A stretch of DNA of 64,000 nucleotides from Pseudoflavonifractor capillosus (GCF_016899775.1 NZ_JACJJE010000005.1:1-64000); one strand, 5' to 3'. Counted from the first letter of the stretch, positions 50,805 to 58,970 are shown. The notes: generated by a model not told the origin, from the sequence alone. Made by a program: numbers and translations.

Positions 50805-51866
50805 ATGGCGGGAACGATCATTGTGGCCGGGCACATCTGCCTGGACATCACTCCAGTCTTTCAGTCGGAGCGGGCGCAGCCCCTCTCCCAGGTCCTGACC
50901 CCCGGAAAGCTGGTCCAGATGAAGGACGTGAACATCAACACCGGCGGCGCCGTGGCCAACACCGGCCTGGCCCTGAAGCTGCTGGGGGCGGATGTGGAGC
51001 TGATGGGCAAGGTGGGGGACGACGAGTTCGGCCGGATCGTCCTGGACCGCCTGCGCGCCTATGGGGTGGAGGAGGGCAGCATGATTGTCTCACAGGACAG
51101 CAGTACCTCCTACTCCGTCGTCATTGCCCCGCCGGGCACCGATCGGATTTTTCTGCACAACCCGGGGGCCAACAACACCTTCCGGGCCCGGGACCTGGAC
51201 TTCGCCAAAATTGCCCGGGCGGACTTCTTCCACTTCGGCTATCCCCCCATCATGCGGCATATGTACGAAGACGGCGGGGCGGAGCTGGCAGAGATCTTCC
51301 GCCGGGTCAAGGGGCTGGGCCTCACCACCTCCCTTGATATGGCGGCGGTGGACCCGGACTCGGAGGCGGCGCGGGCGGACTGGGAGGAAATTCTCAAAAA
51401 CGTCCTGCCCTATGTGGACTACTTTGTCCCCAGCGCGGAGGAGCTGTGCTTCATGGCCGACCGGGAGCGGTACCAGGAGTGGCTGGCCCGGGCGGGCGGC
51501 GGGGATGTGACCGCCGTCCTCCACTGGGAGGAGGATATCCGCCCCATGGCCCGGAAGGTCCTGGCCATGGGCGCCCGAAATCTGCTCATCAAGTGCGGCG
51601 CCCCCGGCCTGTACTACACCGACGGCACGCGGGAGCTCTTTGAGCGCAGCTATAAACCGGAGCGGGTCCTCTCCGGCACCGGTGCGGGGGACACCAGCAT
51701 CGCCGCCTTCCTGAAGGCGCTGATGGACGGATATTCCGTGGAGGACTGCCTTCACCTTGCGGCGGCCACGGGGGCCAGCTGCGTGAAGGCCTACGACGCC
51801 CTCAGCGGCCTGCGCCCCTTTGAGGAGCTGCTCCGCAAGATAGAGGCCGGATGGGAGAAACAGTGA
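50805..51866 (+). CDS. PfkB-family carbohydrate kinase
   Basis: A 353-residue ribokinase-like kinase. Substrate-side motif GGAVANTGLALKLLGADVELMGKVGDDEFG and the catalytic anion hole/base motif GTGAGDTSIAAFLKAL are clear. It begins MAGTIIVAGHICLDITPVF. It likely phosphorylates the product of the isomerase or oxidoreductase steps before aldol cleavage. It is the final gene of the operon, 7 bp after the aldolase, followed by a strong terminator. Confidence 0.93.
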   Translation: MAGTIIVAGHICLDITPVFQSERAQPLSQVLTPGKLVQMKDVNINTGGAVANTGLALKLLGADVELMGKVGDDEFGRIVLDRLRAYGVEEGSMIVSQDSSTSYSVVIAPPGTDRIFLHNPGANNTFRARDLDFAKIARADFFHFGYPPIMRHMYEDGGAELAEIFRRVKGLGLTTSLDMAAVDPDSEAARADWEEILKNVLPYVDYFVPSAEELCFMADRERYQEWLARAGGGDVTAVLHWEEDIRPMARKVLAMGARNLLIKCGAPGLYYTDGTRELFERSYKPERVLSGTGAGDTSIAAFLKALMDGYSVEDCLHLAAATGASCVKAYDALSGLRPFEELLRKIEAGWEKQ

Positions 51867-51939
51867 GGGCGTCGCAGAGGGACTTTTCTGCGGGATAGGT
51901 TCAGCCACCCCTGCTGTCCTGAATGTCTTTTGTGACCTA

Positions 51940-51988
51940 GCGGAAGGACCTGCCGGTCCAGAGGGAACGGCAGGTCCTTCCGCCTTTG
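51940..51988 (+). terminator. Terminator of the sugar operon
   Basis: Perfect 16-bp stem GCGGAAGGACCTGCCG / CGGCAGGTCCTTCCGC, then CTTTG. No gene is seen in 51867-52190 apart from this hairpin and the regulatory sites below. Confidence 0.85.
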
Positions 51989-52095
51989 TTTGATGCGGCG
52001 GCCTGTGGCTGCGCCGCTTTTTGTTGGAGCCGCCCTGAATCGGAGTGAAAAAGTGCCGCCGGACCGGCCGGAGCCGAAAAAATGGGGTGTACGCG

Positions 52096-52164
52096 CCTGT
52101 CAACTGCCGGTTGACAGGGTGTAAGGGCCGGCCGCTTGCCAAATATTCCGCCATGAGGTAGGAT
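52096..52164 (+). promoter_or_regulatory. Operator-like dyad and promoter of the XRE gene
   Basis: A perfect 9-bp inverted repeat CCTGTCAAC-TGCCG-GTTGACAGG (52096-52118) lies 17 bp before a promoter with TTGCCA (52136-52141), a 17-bp spacer and TAGGAT (52159-52164). The dyad is a good candidate for the regulator's own binding site. Confidence 0.65.
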
Positions 52165-52190
52165 AGAGGCGGAAGAAGGGAGTGAGCGCC

Positions 52191-53018
52191 ATGACGCTAG
52201 GACAGAGAATTCAAGAGCACCGCCTCCGGCTGGAGCTGTCCCAGGAGGCCCTGGGGGAAAGGCTGGGGGTGTCCCGCCAGGCAGTGAGCAAATGGGAGGC
52301 GGACGCCGCTGTGCCGGATACTGACAAGTTGATTGCCTTGTCAAAGCTGTTTGGGCTCTCCCTCAATGAGCTGCTCCAGGTGGAGGGGCCGGAGGCAGGG
52401 CAAGCGGCAGAAAATGCGGAGGAAACTCCGCGGTCTGAGCTGCGCGAAGAGGAAAAGCCTGGGAAAAAGAAAATACATGCCGCTCCATGGCTGATCCCGG
52501 GTTTGGCTGTCCTAGCCCTGGTCCTGGGCCTGACTGCCATGACGGTTTCCTTCGGGCGGATGGCGGGGCAACTCAACGATCGTATTACCCGGCTGGAGCT
52601 GCGTGTGAACCAGTTGGAAACTGTCTCTACATTGGACCCGGCGGACCTGGTGGCCCGCTGGGAGATCCGGCCGGGGCAGGGGGACACTGTGGTGGAGGCG
52701 TACAGCGAGATGCCGTCCCTGGATGTGCCGGTGGAGGTCATGCTCACCCAGAACCGGGAGGAGGAGCCCATGGAGGTGGAGTTTGTATTCTCCGACGAGG
52801 GAATCGATCCCATCCGGGCAGAGGGCCAGGCGGCCCCCGGGGTCCCCAATCTGTATTCCGCTGTGCTGACCATTCCACTGGACCACTGTATCAGCGGGAC
52901 CGGGACCCTGTCGGTGGTGTTTCGCCAGGGCGGCGCGGAGTATTTGCAGCCGCTGGCTGAGAGCCTGGGGATTTTTCCTGACACAGTGGACTTTGACCCT
53001 GTGCTGGAGCGGGAATAG
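52191..53018 (+). CDS. Membrane-anchored XRE-family regulator
   Basis: A 275-residue protein with an N-terminal XRE helix-turn-helix (LGQRIQEHRLRLELSQEALGERLGVSRQAVSKWEADAAVPDTDKLIALSKLF, about residues 2-60). A charged linker and one membrane helix (about 98-117, IPGLAVLALVLGLTAMTVSFG) follow, then a coiled coil and a beta-rich C-terminal domain probably outside the cell. This layout suggests a one-component sensor that binds DNA from the membrane. ATG 52191 has GAAGGGAG upstream; a GTG at 52182 is possible. Confidence 0.85.
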   Translation: MTLGQRIQEHRLRLELSQEALGERLGVSRQAVSKWEADAAVPDTDKLIALSKLFGLSLNELLQVEGPEAGQAAENAEETPRSELREEEKPGKKKIHAAPWLIPGLAVLALVLGLTAMTVSFGRMAGQLNDRITRLELRVNQLETVSTLDPADLVARWEIRPGQGDTVVEAYSEMPSLDVPVEVMLTQNREEEPMEVEFVFSDEGIDPIRAEGQAAPGVPNLYSAVLTIPLDHCISGTGTLSVVFRQGGAEYLQPLAESLGIFPDTVDFDPVLERE

Positions 53019-53043
53019 ACGGAGGTGCCGGATCGTGCATAAA

Positions 53044-53091
53044 GAAGGAGCGACGGAGAGAAAACTCCATTCGCCGCTCCTTCCTTTTTTG
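53044..53091 (+). terminator. Terminator after the XRE gene
   Basis: GAAGGAGCG / CGCTCCTTC outer stem with an inner GGAG/CTCC pairing, followed by CTTTTTT. Confidence 0.8.
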
Positions 53092-53121
53092 TTCCCTGGG
53101 TGGTACCATAATGGCGGAATG

Positions 53122-53132
53122 TGTGGTACAAT
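53122..53132 (+). promoter_or_regulatory. Extended -10 promoter element
   Basis: TGTGGTACAAT, the same block found before smc and rph. No -35 is evident. It argues that translation of the next gene starts downstream, at GTG 53165. Confidence 0.5.
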
Positions 53133-53164
53133 ACCCAAAAACAGAAGCGGAGGAGTGGGACCGG

Positions 53165-53677
53165 GTGAAAACGGTTTATTGGGATATGAGTGAGCTTTCG
53201 CCCAACAGCGGTGTCTTTGGCATTAGCAGCAGTGAAGTCAATGTGGTCCCCGCCGGGACCACCCTCAATGTGATGTCCGCCCGGGAGCGGGAGAGGATGC
53301 CCCAGTATGGGGAGATCGAGGAGCGGTACGGCATCTTCTTTTTCTTTTCGGACCGGGATGAGCCGGAACTCCCATTTTTTGCGGTGCCTCACCTGGAACT
53401 CTTTGCCCGGGACCGGGAGGGCGGATGGTTTGGAACGTCGAACCAAGGCGAGGAGGAAGTTTACTATATCACACCAGAGGGGGAGCCCTTTCGGGTGTCG
53501 AGCAGTATGAAGGAATTTGCCCGCCGCCTGCTGGCGGGGGAGGACTGGAGGGAGCTGTGGGAGCCGGCCCAGGAGCTGGCCCTCTACCCCTCCAAGGAGG
53601 CGGCCGCCCAGGCGGTGGAGCTGGTCCCACTGTCGGAGCTGCTGCCCAAAGACTGGAAAGGAGCGGAGGAGCGATGA
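53165..53677 (+). CDS. Unknown soluble protein, possibly SUKH/SMI1-like
   Basis: A 170-residue protein starting at GTG 53165 (GGAGGAG nine nt upstream). The frame is open to an ATG at 53111, but that overlaps the promoter. The C-terminal half (FFAVPHLELFARDREGGWFGT, PFRVSSSMKEFARRLLAG) has the feel of SMI1/KNR4-type domains used in immunity and regulatory proteins, but the match is weak. It overlaps the next gene as ATGATG, so the two are coupled. Confidence 0.55.
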   Translation: MKTVYWDMSELSPNSGVFGISSSEVNVVPAGTTLNVMSARERERMPQYGEIEERYGIFFFFSDRDEPELPFFAVPHLELFARDREGGWFGTSNQGEEEVYYITPEGEPFRVSSSMKEFARRLLAGEDWRELWEPAQELALYPSKEAAAQAVELVPLSELLPKDWKGAEER

Positions 53678-55341
53678 TGGTTGCCACGGCGGCCCAGATG
53701 AAGGAGCTGGACCGGCAGGCCATAGAGGAATACGGCATCCCGTCCCTGGATCTGATGGAGCGGGCCGCCCTGGGGGTGGCCGGCGCGGTCTGGAGTCTGG
53801 TGGGCCGGGAGGACGAGGAAGAAGGAGTCATTGGTGGAGCTGACGGGCCCATCGCCATCCTGGTGGGCGGAGCGGACCGGAAGGAGGCGCAGAGGGAGCA
53901 GGAGCGGCTCCAGAACCTGGCCAACGCCCTGGCGGAGGAGAAGGCCAAGAGCAAGGCCCCCTGGGTGGGAGTGCTGTGCGGTCCCGGCAACAACGGCGGG
54001 GACGGGGTGGCCGCTGCCCGCATCCTCATGGGCATGGGCTGCCGGGTCCGGGCCTTCCTGGTGGGGGACCGGTCCAAGATGACCCCGGACGAACGGGCCA
54101 TGGAGGAGAAACTGAAGGAGGCCGGCGGGGCGCTGGAGGACTACCGGCCCCGGGACCAGGAACAGTCCTTCTGGCTGTCACAGTGCGACTGCCTGGTGGA
54201 CGCCCTGTTCGGGGTGGGCCTGTCCCGGCCCATCGAGGGGGATTTCCTCTTTGCGGTCCACTTGATGCAGGACCGGCCCGATCTCCGGCGGGTGGTGTCC
54301 TGCGACATCCCATCCGGTGTCCACGCGGACACCGGGGAGGTGCTGGGAGAGGCCGTCCGCGCCGGGGTGACCGTCACCTTCACCTTTGCCAAGCCTGGAC
54401 ACTATCTGGGGGACGGGGCGGAGCATACGGGAAAACTTCGGGTCTATGACATCGGGATTCCAGACGAGCTGCAATACGGTGGAGAGGACCGCGTCCATGT
54501 GGAGACCATGGATGCGGGAGTGAGTCTGCCCAAGCGGAAGCCCAATACCCACAAGGGGGACTACGGAAAACTGTTCCTTCTGGCGGGGAGTGAGGGGTAC
54601 ACCGGCGCGCCGGTGCTGGCGGCCTCCGCCGCGGTGCGCAGCGGGGCGGGGCTGGTCTTTTTGGGGGTGCCCAGGGAGATCTACCCCATCGTGGCGGTGA
54701 AGTGCTCCTCGGCCATGCCCTTCCCCCTGCCGGAGCGGTACGGGGAGATCCTGGAGAAGGCCCGCTCCTGTGACGCGGCCCTCATCGGCCCCGGCCTGGG
54801 GAGAGCGCCCAAGACGGAAAAGCTGGTCCGCGCGCTGCTGGAGGATTTGGAAATTCCCGTGGTGCTGGACGCCGACGGCATAAATGCCCTGGCGGGGCAT
54901 ATGGATATACTGGACAGGCGGAAGGCCCTCACCGTGCTCACCCCCCACGACGGGGAGTTTGCCCGGCTCACCGGGACCGCCCTGCCCATCCAAAACCGCC
55001 TGAAGGCGGCCCAGTCCTTTGCCAGGGACTACCACTGTATTCTGGTGCTCAAGGGCCACCGGACCATCACCGCAGCCCCGGACGGCCGGGCCTGGATCAA
55101 CACCAGCGGCAACCCGGGCATGGCCAAGGGGGGCAGCGGGGACGTGCTGGCAGGGCTGATCACCTCGTTCCTGGGGCAGAAGCAGTTGGAGTTTGGGTCT
55201 CCGGCAGCCCTAACCGCCGCGGCGGTGTACCTCCACGGCTTATCCGGAGATAGAGCGGCCCAGAAGTTCGGGGAATACGGCATGACGCCGGAGGATTTGA
55301 TCGGGTGTATTCCGGAAACCCTGAAGGAACGGGAGCAGTAG
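53674..55341 (+). CDS. nnr: Bifunctional NAD(P)H-hydrate epimerase/dehydratase with an unusual insertion
   Basis: A 555-residue enzyme repairing hydrated NADH/NADPH. The N-terminal YjeF_N epimerase domain (MKELDRQAIEEYGIPSLDLMERA, CGPGNNGGDGVAAARIL, DALFGVGLSR) is followed by the ADP-dependent dehydratase domain from about residue 285 (KGDYGKLFLLAGSEGYTGAPVLAASAAVRSGAGLV, LTPHDGEFARLTG, GNPGMAKGGSGDVLAG). Residues about 45-95 are an extra segment, GVIGGADGPIAILVGG plus a charged helix, not usual in the family. The start is ATG 53674 or 53677. It resembles the nnr-lipoprotein-alr-mazF order seen in Clostridia. Confidence 0.94.
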   Translation: MMVATAAQMKELDRQAIEEYGIPSLDLMERAALGVAGAVWSLVGREDEEEGVIGGADGPIAILVGGADRKEAQREQERLQNLANALAEEKAKSKAPWVGVLCGPGNNGGDGVAAARILMGMGCRVRAFLVGDRSKMTPDERAMEEKLKEAGGALEDYRPRDQEQSFWLSQCDCLVDALFGVGLSRPIEGDFLFAVHLMQDRPDLRRVVSCDIPSGVHADTGEVLGEAVRAGVTVTFTFAKPGHYLGDGAEHTGKLRVYDIGIPDELQYGGEDRVHVETMDAGVSLPKRKPNTHKGDYGKLFLLAGSEGYTGAPVLAASAAVRSGAGLVFLGVPREIYPIVAVKCSSAMPFPLPERYGEILEKARSCDAALIGPGLGRAPKTEKLVRALLEDLEIPVVLDADGINALAGHMDILDRRKALTVLTPHDGEFARLTGTALPIQNRLKAAQSFARDYHCILVLKGHRTITAAPDGRAWINTSGNPGMAKGGSGDVLAGLITSFLGQKQLEFGSPAALTAAAVYLHGLSGDRAAQKFGEYGMTPEDLIGCIPETLKEREQ

Positions 55342-55487
55342 GCGGGCGGCGTGTCCGGGAGGGGGCGCCCTATGACACAATCCCGCGTCCGGCGGCGGGG
55401 GCACACACCAGGGTGGCCTCTCTTGCCCTTTCGGGGCAATTCACCTTCAGCCCCCGCCCTACAAAGTGCCACAACCCACTGGGAACA

Positions 55488-55513
55488 GGCGGCCACATGG
55501 GGCCGCCCCTACA
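55488..55513 (+). repeat. REP-like palindromic repeat, solitary copy
   Basis: Identical over 26 nt to the unit at 7372-7397 inside the RAYT gene (GGCGGCCACATGG ... CCGCCCCTACA). Confidence 0.9.
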
Positions 55514-55588
55514 AAAGGTCCTAGACCTGCCCCCTCATCCGCCCCAGTGTGCGCACTGGGGCACCTTCCCCCCAAGGGGAAGGCTTAG

Positions 55589-55613
55589 CGGGCGCACAAT
55601 GTGCGCCCCTACG
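55589..55613 (+). repeat. Variant REP-like palindrome
   Basis: GGGCGCACAATGTGCGCCCC followed by TAC: same outer layout (GGGCG..CGCCCCTAC) as the 26-nt unit but a different inner palindrome. Confidence 0.7.
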
Positions 55614-56030
55614 GCGGAAACGGACGCGTTGACTCGGCAAAGCCAGGCGCTGTTCTTAAACCGCAGCGATTTTAAATTTTGCAGACCCAGGGCCCAGTGG
55701 CCCGGCAGGAATTTAGGGTGCCACTCAGATTTTGCGCGCCGGAAATGACGCACCAACTTCCAGGAGGGCGTCCCCCGTAATGGGGTCCGGGGAAAGCGAC
55801 CTATGGGCCTAGGCGGAGCAAAGCGGAGCCGTAGCCCATCGGACGCGTCCCCGGTGGCGTTTTGCCTTCTTTTTCGCCATGGAAAAAGAAGGTCGCCGCC
55901 CGCAGGCGGCGAAACACCCCTGCGGAAAGCCCCGAAGCGGCGCGCCGAGTCGTCGCGCCCTACAGAGTGTAAACAGGCCCCTAAAATGTGGTGAAATTCC
56001 CTGTAATCAAAATCAGAAAGGAAGAACCTC

Positions 56031-56630
56031 GTGCGAAAATCCATCATTTTCGCACCAATGATACTCTCCCTCCTGCTGCTCCCCTCCTGCGGCGGGATGG
56101 AGGAGCAAAACCAGGCGGAGGAGCTGGCCCTGACCATCCGGGGGGAGTACCTGGCCCTGGAGAGCCTGAGCGCCAGCATGGACGTCACCGCGGACTACGG
56201 CGAGCGGGTCTATGACTTCGCCCTCACCGCCGCGGTCAGCGGGGAGGAGACCGTCCTCACCCTGACGGAGCCCGAGTGGGCGGCGGGCCTCACCGCCCGG
56301 ATTACCGGGGAGGAGGGCGCGCTGGAGTACGACGGCCTGATTCTGGAGACCGGCTCCCTGGACGGGGAGGACCTGTCCCCCATGTCCGCCCTGCCCCAAC
56401 TGCTGGAGGCGGCCCGGTCCGGCTATATGGCCGAGTGTACCCTGGAGGAGGGGGAGCAGAGGACCTTTTTACGGGTGCGGTATGCCGACCCGGACCAGCC
56501 GCCGGGGGAGGGGCGGGAGACCACCCTCTGGTTTGACCCGGACACCCACGCCCTGGTGGAGGGGGAGATCAGCGTGGACGGCCTGCGGGTCATCCGGTGC
56601 ACCATTTCAGAATTTACCATAGGATCATAG
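56031..56630 (+). CDS. Secreted lipoprotein, LolA/YdcC-like by context
   Basis: A 199-residue lipoprotein with a signal peptide and lipobox (MRKSIIFAPMILSLLLLPSCGG, acylated Cys20). The mature part is acidic and rich in short beta strands (MDVTADYGERVYDFALTAAV, ETVLTLTEPEW, RETTLWFDPDTHALVEGEI), compatible with a LolA-like half-barrel. In B. subtilis the sporulation lipoprotein YdcC lies directly before alr, and this gene has the same position. The start is GTG 56031 with AAAGGAAG upstream. Function is inferred from context only. Confidence 0.75.
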   Translation: MRKSIIFAPMILSLLLLPSCGGMEEQNQAEELALTIRGEYLALESLSASMDVTADYGERVYDFALTAAVSGEETVLTLTEPEWAAGLTARITGEEGALEYDGLILETGSLDGEDLSPMSALPQLLEAARSGYMAECTLEEGEQRTFLRVRYADPDQPPGEGRETTLWFDPDTHALVEGEISVDGLRVIRCTISEFTIGS

Positions 56631-56647
56631 AGAGGAAGCGAGGAGCT

Positions 56648-57781
56648 TTGGATACCACAAAGATGAGAACCTGGGCGGAGATTGATCTGTCCGCCCTGGA
56701 GCACAACTACCGGACCCTCCGGGCCATGCTGGCCCCGGGGTGCCGGTTTTTGGGATTGTGTAAGGCCAACGCCTACGGCCACGGGGCGGCGGTGATCGGC
56801 AAGGAGCTGGAGGAGCTGGGGGCCGAGATGCTGGCGGTGGCCTGTGTCAGCGAGGCCGTGGAGCTGCGCCGCAGCGGCGTCACCGCTCCCATCCTGTGCC
56901 TGGGGGAGACCCCGGAGGAGTGCTACCCCCTGCTGCTGGAGCACCACATCACCCAGATGGTGGAGGACCTGGAGACGGGTGAGAAGCTGTCCGCCGCCGC
57001 CCAGAGGGCGGGGGAGACCCTGATCATCCATGTGAAGCTGGACACGGGCATGAGCCGCCTGGGCTTCTTCTGGGAGGCGGACCGGGCAGACGAGACAGCC
57101 GATGAAATGGCCCGGCTGTGCCGCCTTCCCGGCCTGGAGGCGGAGGGGCTGTTCACCCACTTCTCCGACGCCGACGGCAGTGAGGAGTACACCATGGGGC
57201 AGTTTACCAAATTCCTGGACGCCAAGGCCGCCCTGGAGGCCCGGGGGATCACTTTTAAAATTTGCCATTGTGCCTCCAGCGCCGCTGTGCTAAACTATCC
57301 CTGTACCCACCTGGACATGGTGCGGCCGGGGATCGCCCTGTACGGCTACTACCCGGCCCAGGAGCTGAAGGGACTGGACGGCCCCGGCCTGGAGCCGGTG
57401 ATGACGGTGAAGAGCCGCATCTCCGCCGTCCGCGCCCTGCCCAAGGGCACCTATGTGAGCTATGGCCGCACCGCCCGGCTGGAACGGGACTCTCTGCTGG
57501 CGGTGGTGCCCATCGGCTACGGGGACGGCTACCCCAGAAGCCTGTCCAACCGGATGACCATGAAAATTCACGGGGCGGAGTGCCCCATTGTGGGCCGGGT
57601 GTGCATGGACATGTGCATGGTGGACGTGACCGACGTGCCCGGCGTCCAGGCCGGGGACACCGCCGTGGTGTACGACGGCCCCCTGCTGGAGCGGGCCGCC
57701 CAGCTGGCGGGCACCATCCCCTATGAACTGCTGTGCGCCGTCAGCCCCCGAGTGCCCCGGGTGTATCTGGAGCGTCGGTAA
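56648..57781 (+). CDS. alr: Alanine racemase
   Basis: A 377-residue PLP enzyme making D-alanine for peptidoglycan. The PLP lysine is Lys39 in LGLCKANAYGHG, the second catalytic residue is the Tyr in VSYGRTARLERDS near 271, and GYGDGYPRSLSNR and GRVCMDMCMVDVTD are family motifs. The start is TTG 56648 behind GCGAGGAGC; upstream ATG 56597 would overlap the lipoprotein gene by more than 30 nt. It is followed by mazF, as in Bacillus and many Clostridia. Confidence 0.96.
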   Translation: MDTTKMRTWAEIDLSALEHNYRTLRAMLAPGCRFLGLCKANAYGHGAAVIGKELEELGAEMLAVACVSEAVELRRSGVTAPILCLGETPEECYPLLLEHHITQMVEDLETGEKLSAAAQRAGETLIIHVKLDTGMSRLGFFWEADRADETADEMARLCRLPGLEAEGLFTHFSDADGSEEYTMGQFTKFLDAKAALEARGITFKICHCASSAAVLNYPCTHLDMVRPGIALYGYYPAQELKGLDGPGLEPVMTVKSRISAVRALPKGTYVSYGRTARLERDSLLAVVPIGYGDGYPRSLSNRMTMKIHGAECPIVGRVCMDMCMVDVTDVPGVQAGDTAVVYDGPLLERAAQLAGTIPYELLCAVSPRVPRVYLERR

Positions 57782-57908
57782 GCCCATCAAATCAGGCGGG
57801 CTAGGGGCGGCACACATTCCGTCGAACGCACATAGAATGCGCTGGAGCGGCAGGCCGTTTGCCTGCGGCAGGGGAGGAGCGCAGGGAGAATTTTCCGCTC
57901 CGGCGGCG

Positions 57909-57990
57909 TATAATCCCCGACGACCCGTGGGAAAATCCTAGTACAGCGTTACATAAGACCTCTGTGGCCTCGTAACGCGTACTATTTTCC
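57909..57990 (+). promoter_or_regulatory. mazF leader: TATAAT box and long hairpin
   Basis: TATAAT at 57909-57914 (no clear -35) is followed by a hairpin from 57930 to 57990. Its arms GGAAAATCC-TAGTAC-A-GCGTTAC and GTAACGC-GTACTA-TTTTCC pair over about 19 bp with two small bulges, around a 19-nt loop. The 5' arm/loop junction contains TTACAT, i.e. UACAU in RNA. No antitoxin gene is found in 57782-58008. Confidence 0.55.
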
Positions 57991-58008
57991 AGCGGAGTGT
58001 GAAAGTGT

Positions 58009-58374
58009 GTGGACAACAGCGTAAGACGAGGCGATATTTTTTACGCCGACCTCAGCCCGGTGGTGGGCAGTGAGCAGGGGGGCGTGCGGCCGGTGCTCAT
58101 CGTGCAGAATGACACGGGAAACCGGCACAGTCCCACCGTCATCGCGGCGGCCATCACCTCTCAGACCGGAAAAGCCCGGCTTCCCACCCATATCTCCCTA
58201 TCGGCCCTGAGCTGCGGACTGCCCAAGGACTCCATCATCCTTCTGGAGCAGATCCGCACCCTGGATAAGCGCCGCCTGCGGGAGCACATGGGCAAGCTGG
58301 ACGATACAGTCATGAAAAAAGTAGACAACGCCATCGCGGTTAGCTTTGGCCTCCACCCGGAGACCATGGTGTAA
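58009..58374 (+). CDS. mazF: MazF/EndoA-family mRNA interferase
   Basis: A 121-residue ribonuclease toxin: [30 protein letters not shown] at the N-terminus, the [16 protein letters not shown] segment and the C-terminal [30 protein letters not shown]. This matches B. subtilis EndoA (NdoA), which cuts UACAU. It starts at GTG 58009. In B. subtilis a MazE-like antitoxin gene lies between alr and ndoA; here the 227-bp gap has none that I can find. Confidence 0.93.
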   Translation: MDNSVRRGDIFYADLSPVVGSEQGGVRPVLIVQNDTGNRHSPTVIAAAITSQTGKARLPTHISLSALSCGLPKDSIILLEQIRTLDKRRLREHMGKLDDTVMKKVDNAIAVSFGLHPETMV

Positions 58375-58444
58375 CCCGGGCGGCCGCCTCTCACGGGGCG
58401 GTTTACATAACGATAAACGGGCGCGGCCCAAAGGAGTACAGAGG

Positions 58445-58957
58445 ATGAAACAAACACACAACTGGAAGATCCGCGTGGGGGCCTTCTGCCTGACCGCCCT
58501 GTGCCTGGGCACCGGAGTGGCTCTGGCAGCGGGGGCGGGGAGCGAGAGCGACCCCCTGGTGACCCTGAGCTATCTCAACGAGACGGTGCTCCCCAAGCTG
58601 AAGCAGGACGTGGAGGCCAGCGCCGAGACCCGCCAGGCGGAACTCACCACTCAGTTCAATCAGATCGCCGCCCAGGGCGGAGGGGGGACCAGTGCCTCCT
58701 ACACGGTGGTCACCCTCAACCCCGGACAGCGGATGAACCTGGACCTGGGGGCCGAGGTGATGCTCCGGGTGGGCAGTGCCGCCGCGGGGGCGGCGGTGAA
58801 CCCGGCCCTGGTGGACGTGACCACCGGCGGTAACCTGAACAGCGGCGAAGGGCTGGTGCAGAACCACCTGTACATGGCTACCATGACCGACCACTACATC
58901 ACCGCCGGGGGCAGCACGGTAAAGGTGCTGGTCCGGGGCGGATACAGCCTTTCATAA
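58445..58957 (+). CDS. Secreted protein of unknown function
   Basis: A 170-residue exported protein. The signal peptide ends near residue 29 (VGAFCLTALCLGTGVALAAGA). The mature chain begins with a helical segment (DPLVTLSYLNETVLPKLKQDV) and continues with a Gly/Ala/Thr-rich beta domain (YTVVTLNPGQRMNLDLGAEVMLRVGSA). The DPLVTLSYL start is shared with a group of clostridial exported proteins, in my recollection. AAAGGAG lies upstream of the ATG. It ends at a strong terminator. Confidence 0.65.
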   Translation: MKQTHNWKIRVGAFCLTALCLGTGVALAAGAGSESDPLVTLSYLNETVLPKLKQDVEASAETRQAELTTQFNQIAAQGGGGTSASYTVVTLNPGQRMNLDLGAEVMLRVGSAAAGAAVNPALVDVTTGGNLNSGEGLVQNHLYMATMTDHYITAGGSTVKVLVRGGYSLS

Positions 58958-58970
58958 CAAAATCAAATGC

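Larger units (their letters stand above)
55342..56030. repeat. Repeat-rich intergenic region with several palindromic units
   Basis: Nearly 700 bp without a credible gene. It contains the exact REP-like unit at 55488-55513 and a relative at 55589-55613 (GGGCGCACAATGTGCGCCCCTAC). Fragments ending CCGCCCTACA (55452-55462) and CGCGCCCTACA (55951-55961), a CACCTTCCCCCCAAGGGGAAGG hairpin region and a perfect 11-bp dyad CCTTCTTTTTC/GAAAAAGAAGG (about 55867-55893) complete the set. Several units share the end GCCC(C)TACA in the same orientation, so this looks like a landing zone for small dispersed elements. Confidence 0.75.

Noticed and set aside
47465-50851. 1128-residue minus-strand open frame across the sugar operon
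   Set aside because: It spans several real genes on the other strand and has only low-complexity Val/Leu/Gly/His composition, so it is a shadow.
55803-56061. Short plus-strand frames (60-63 codons) in the repeat region before the lipoprotein
   Set aside because: They run through palindromes, lack ribosome sites and have shadow-like Arg/Pro/Ser composition.
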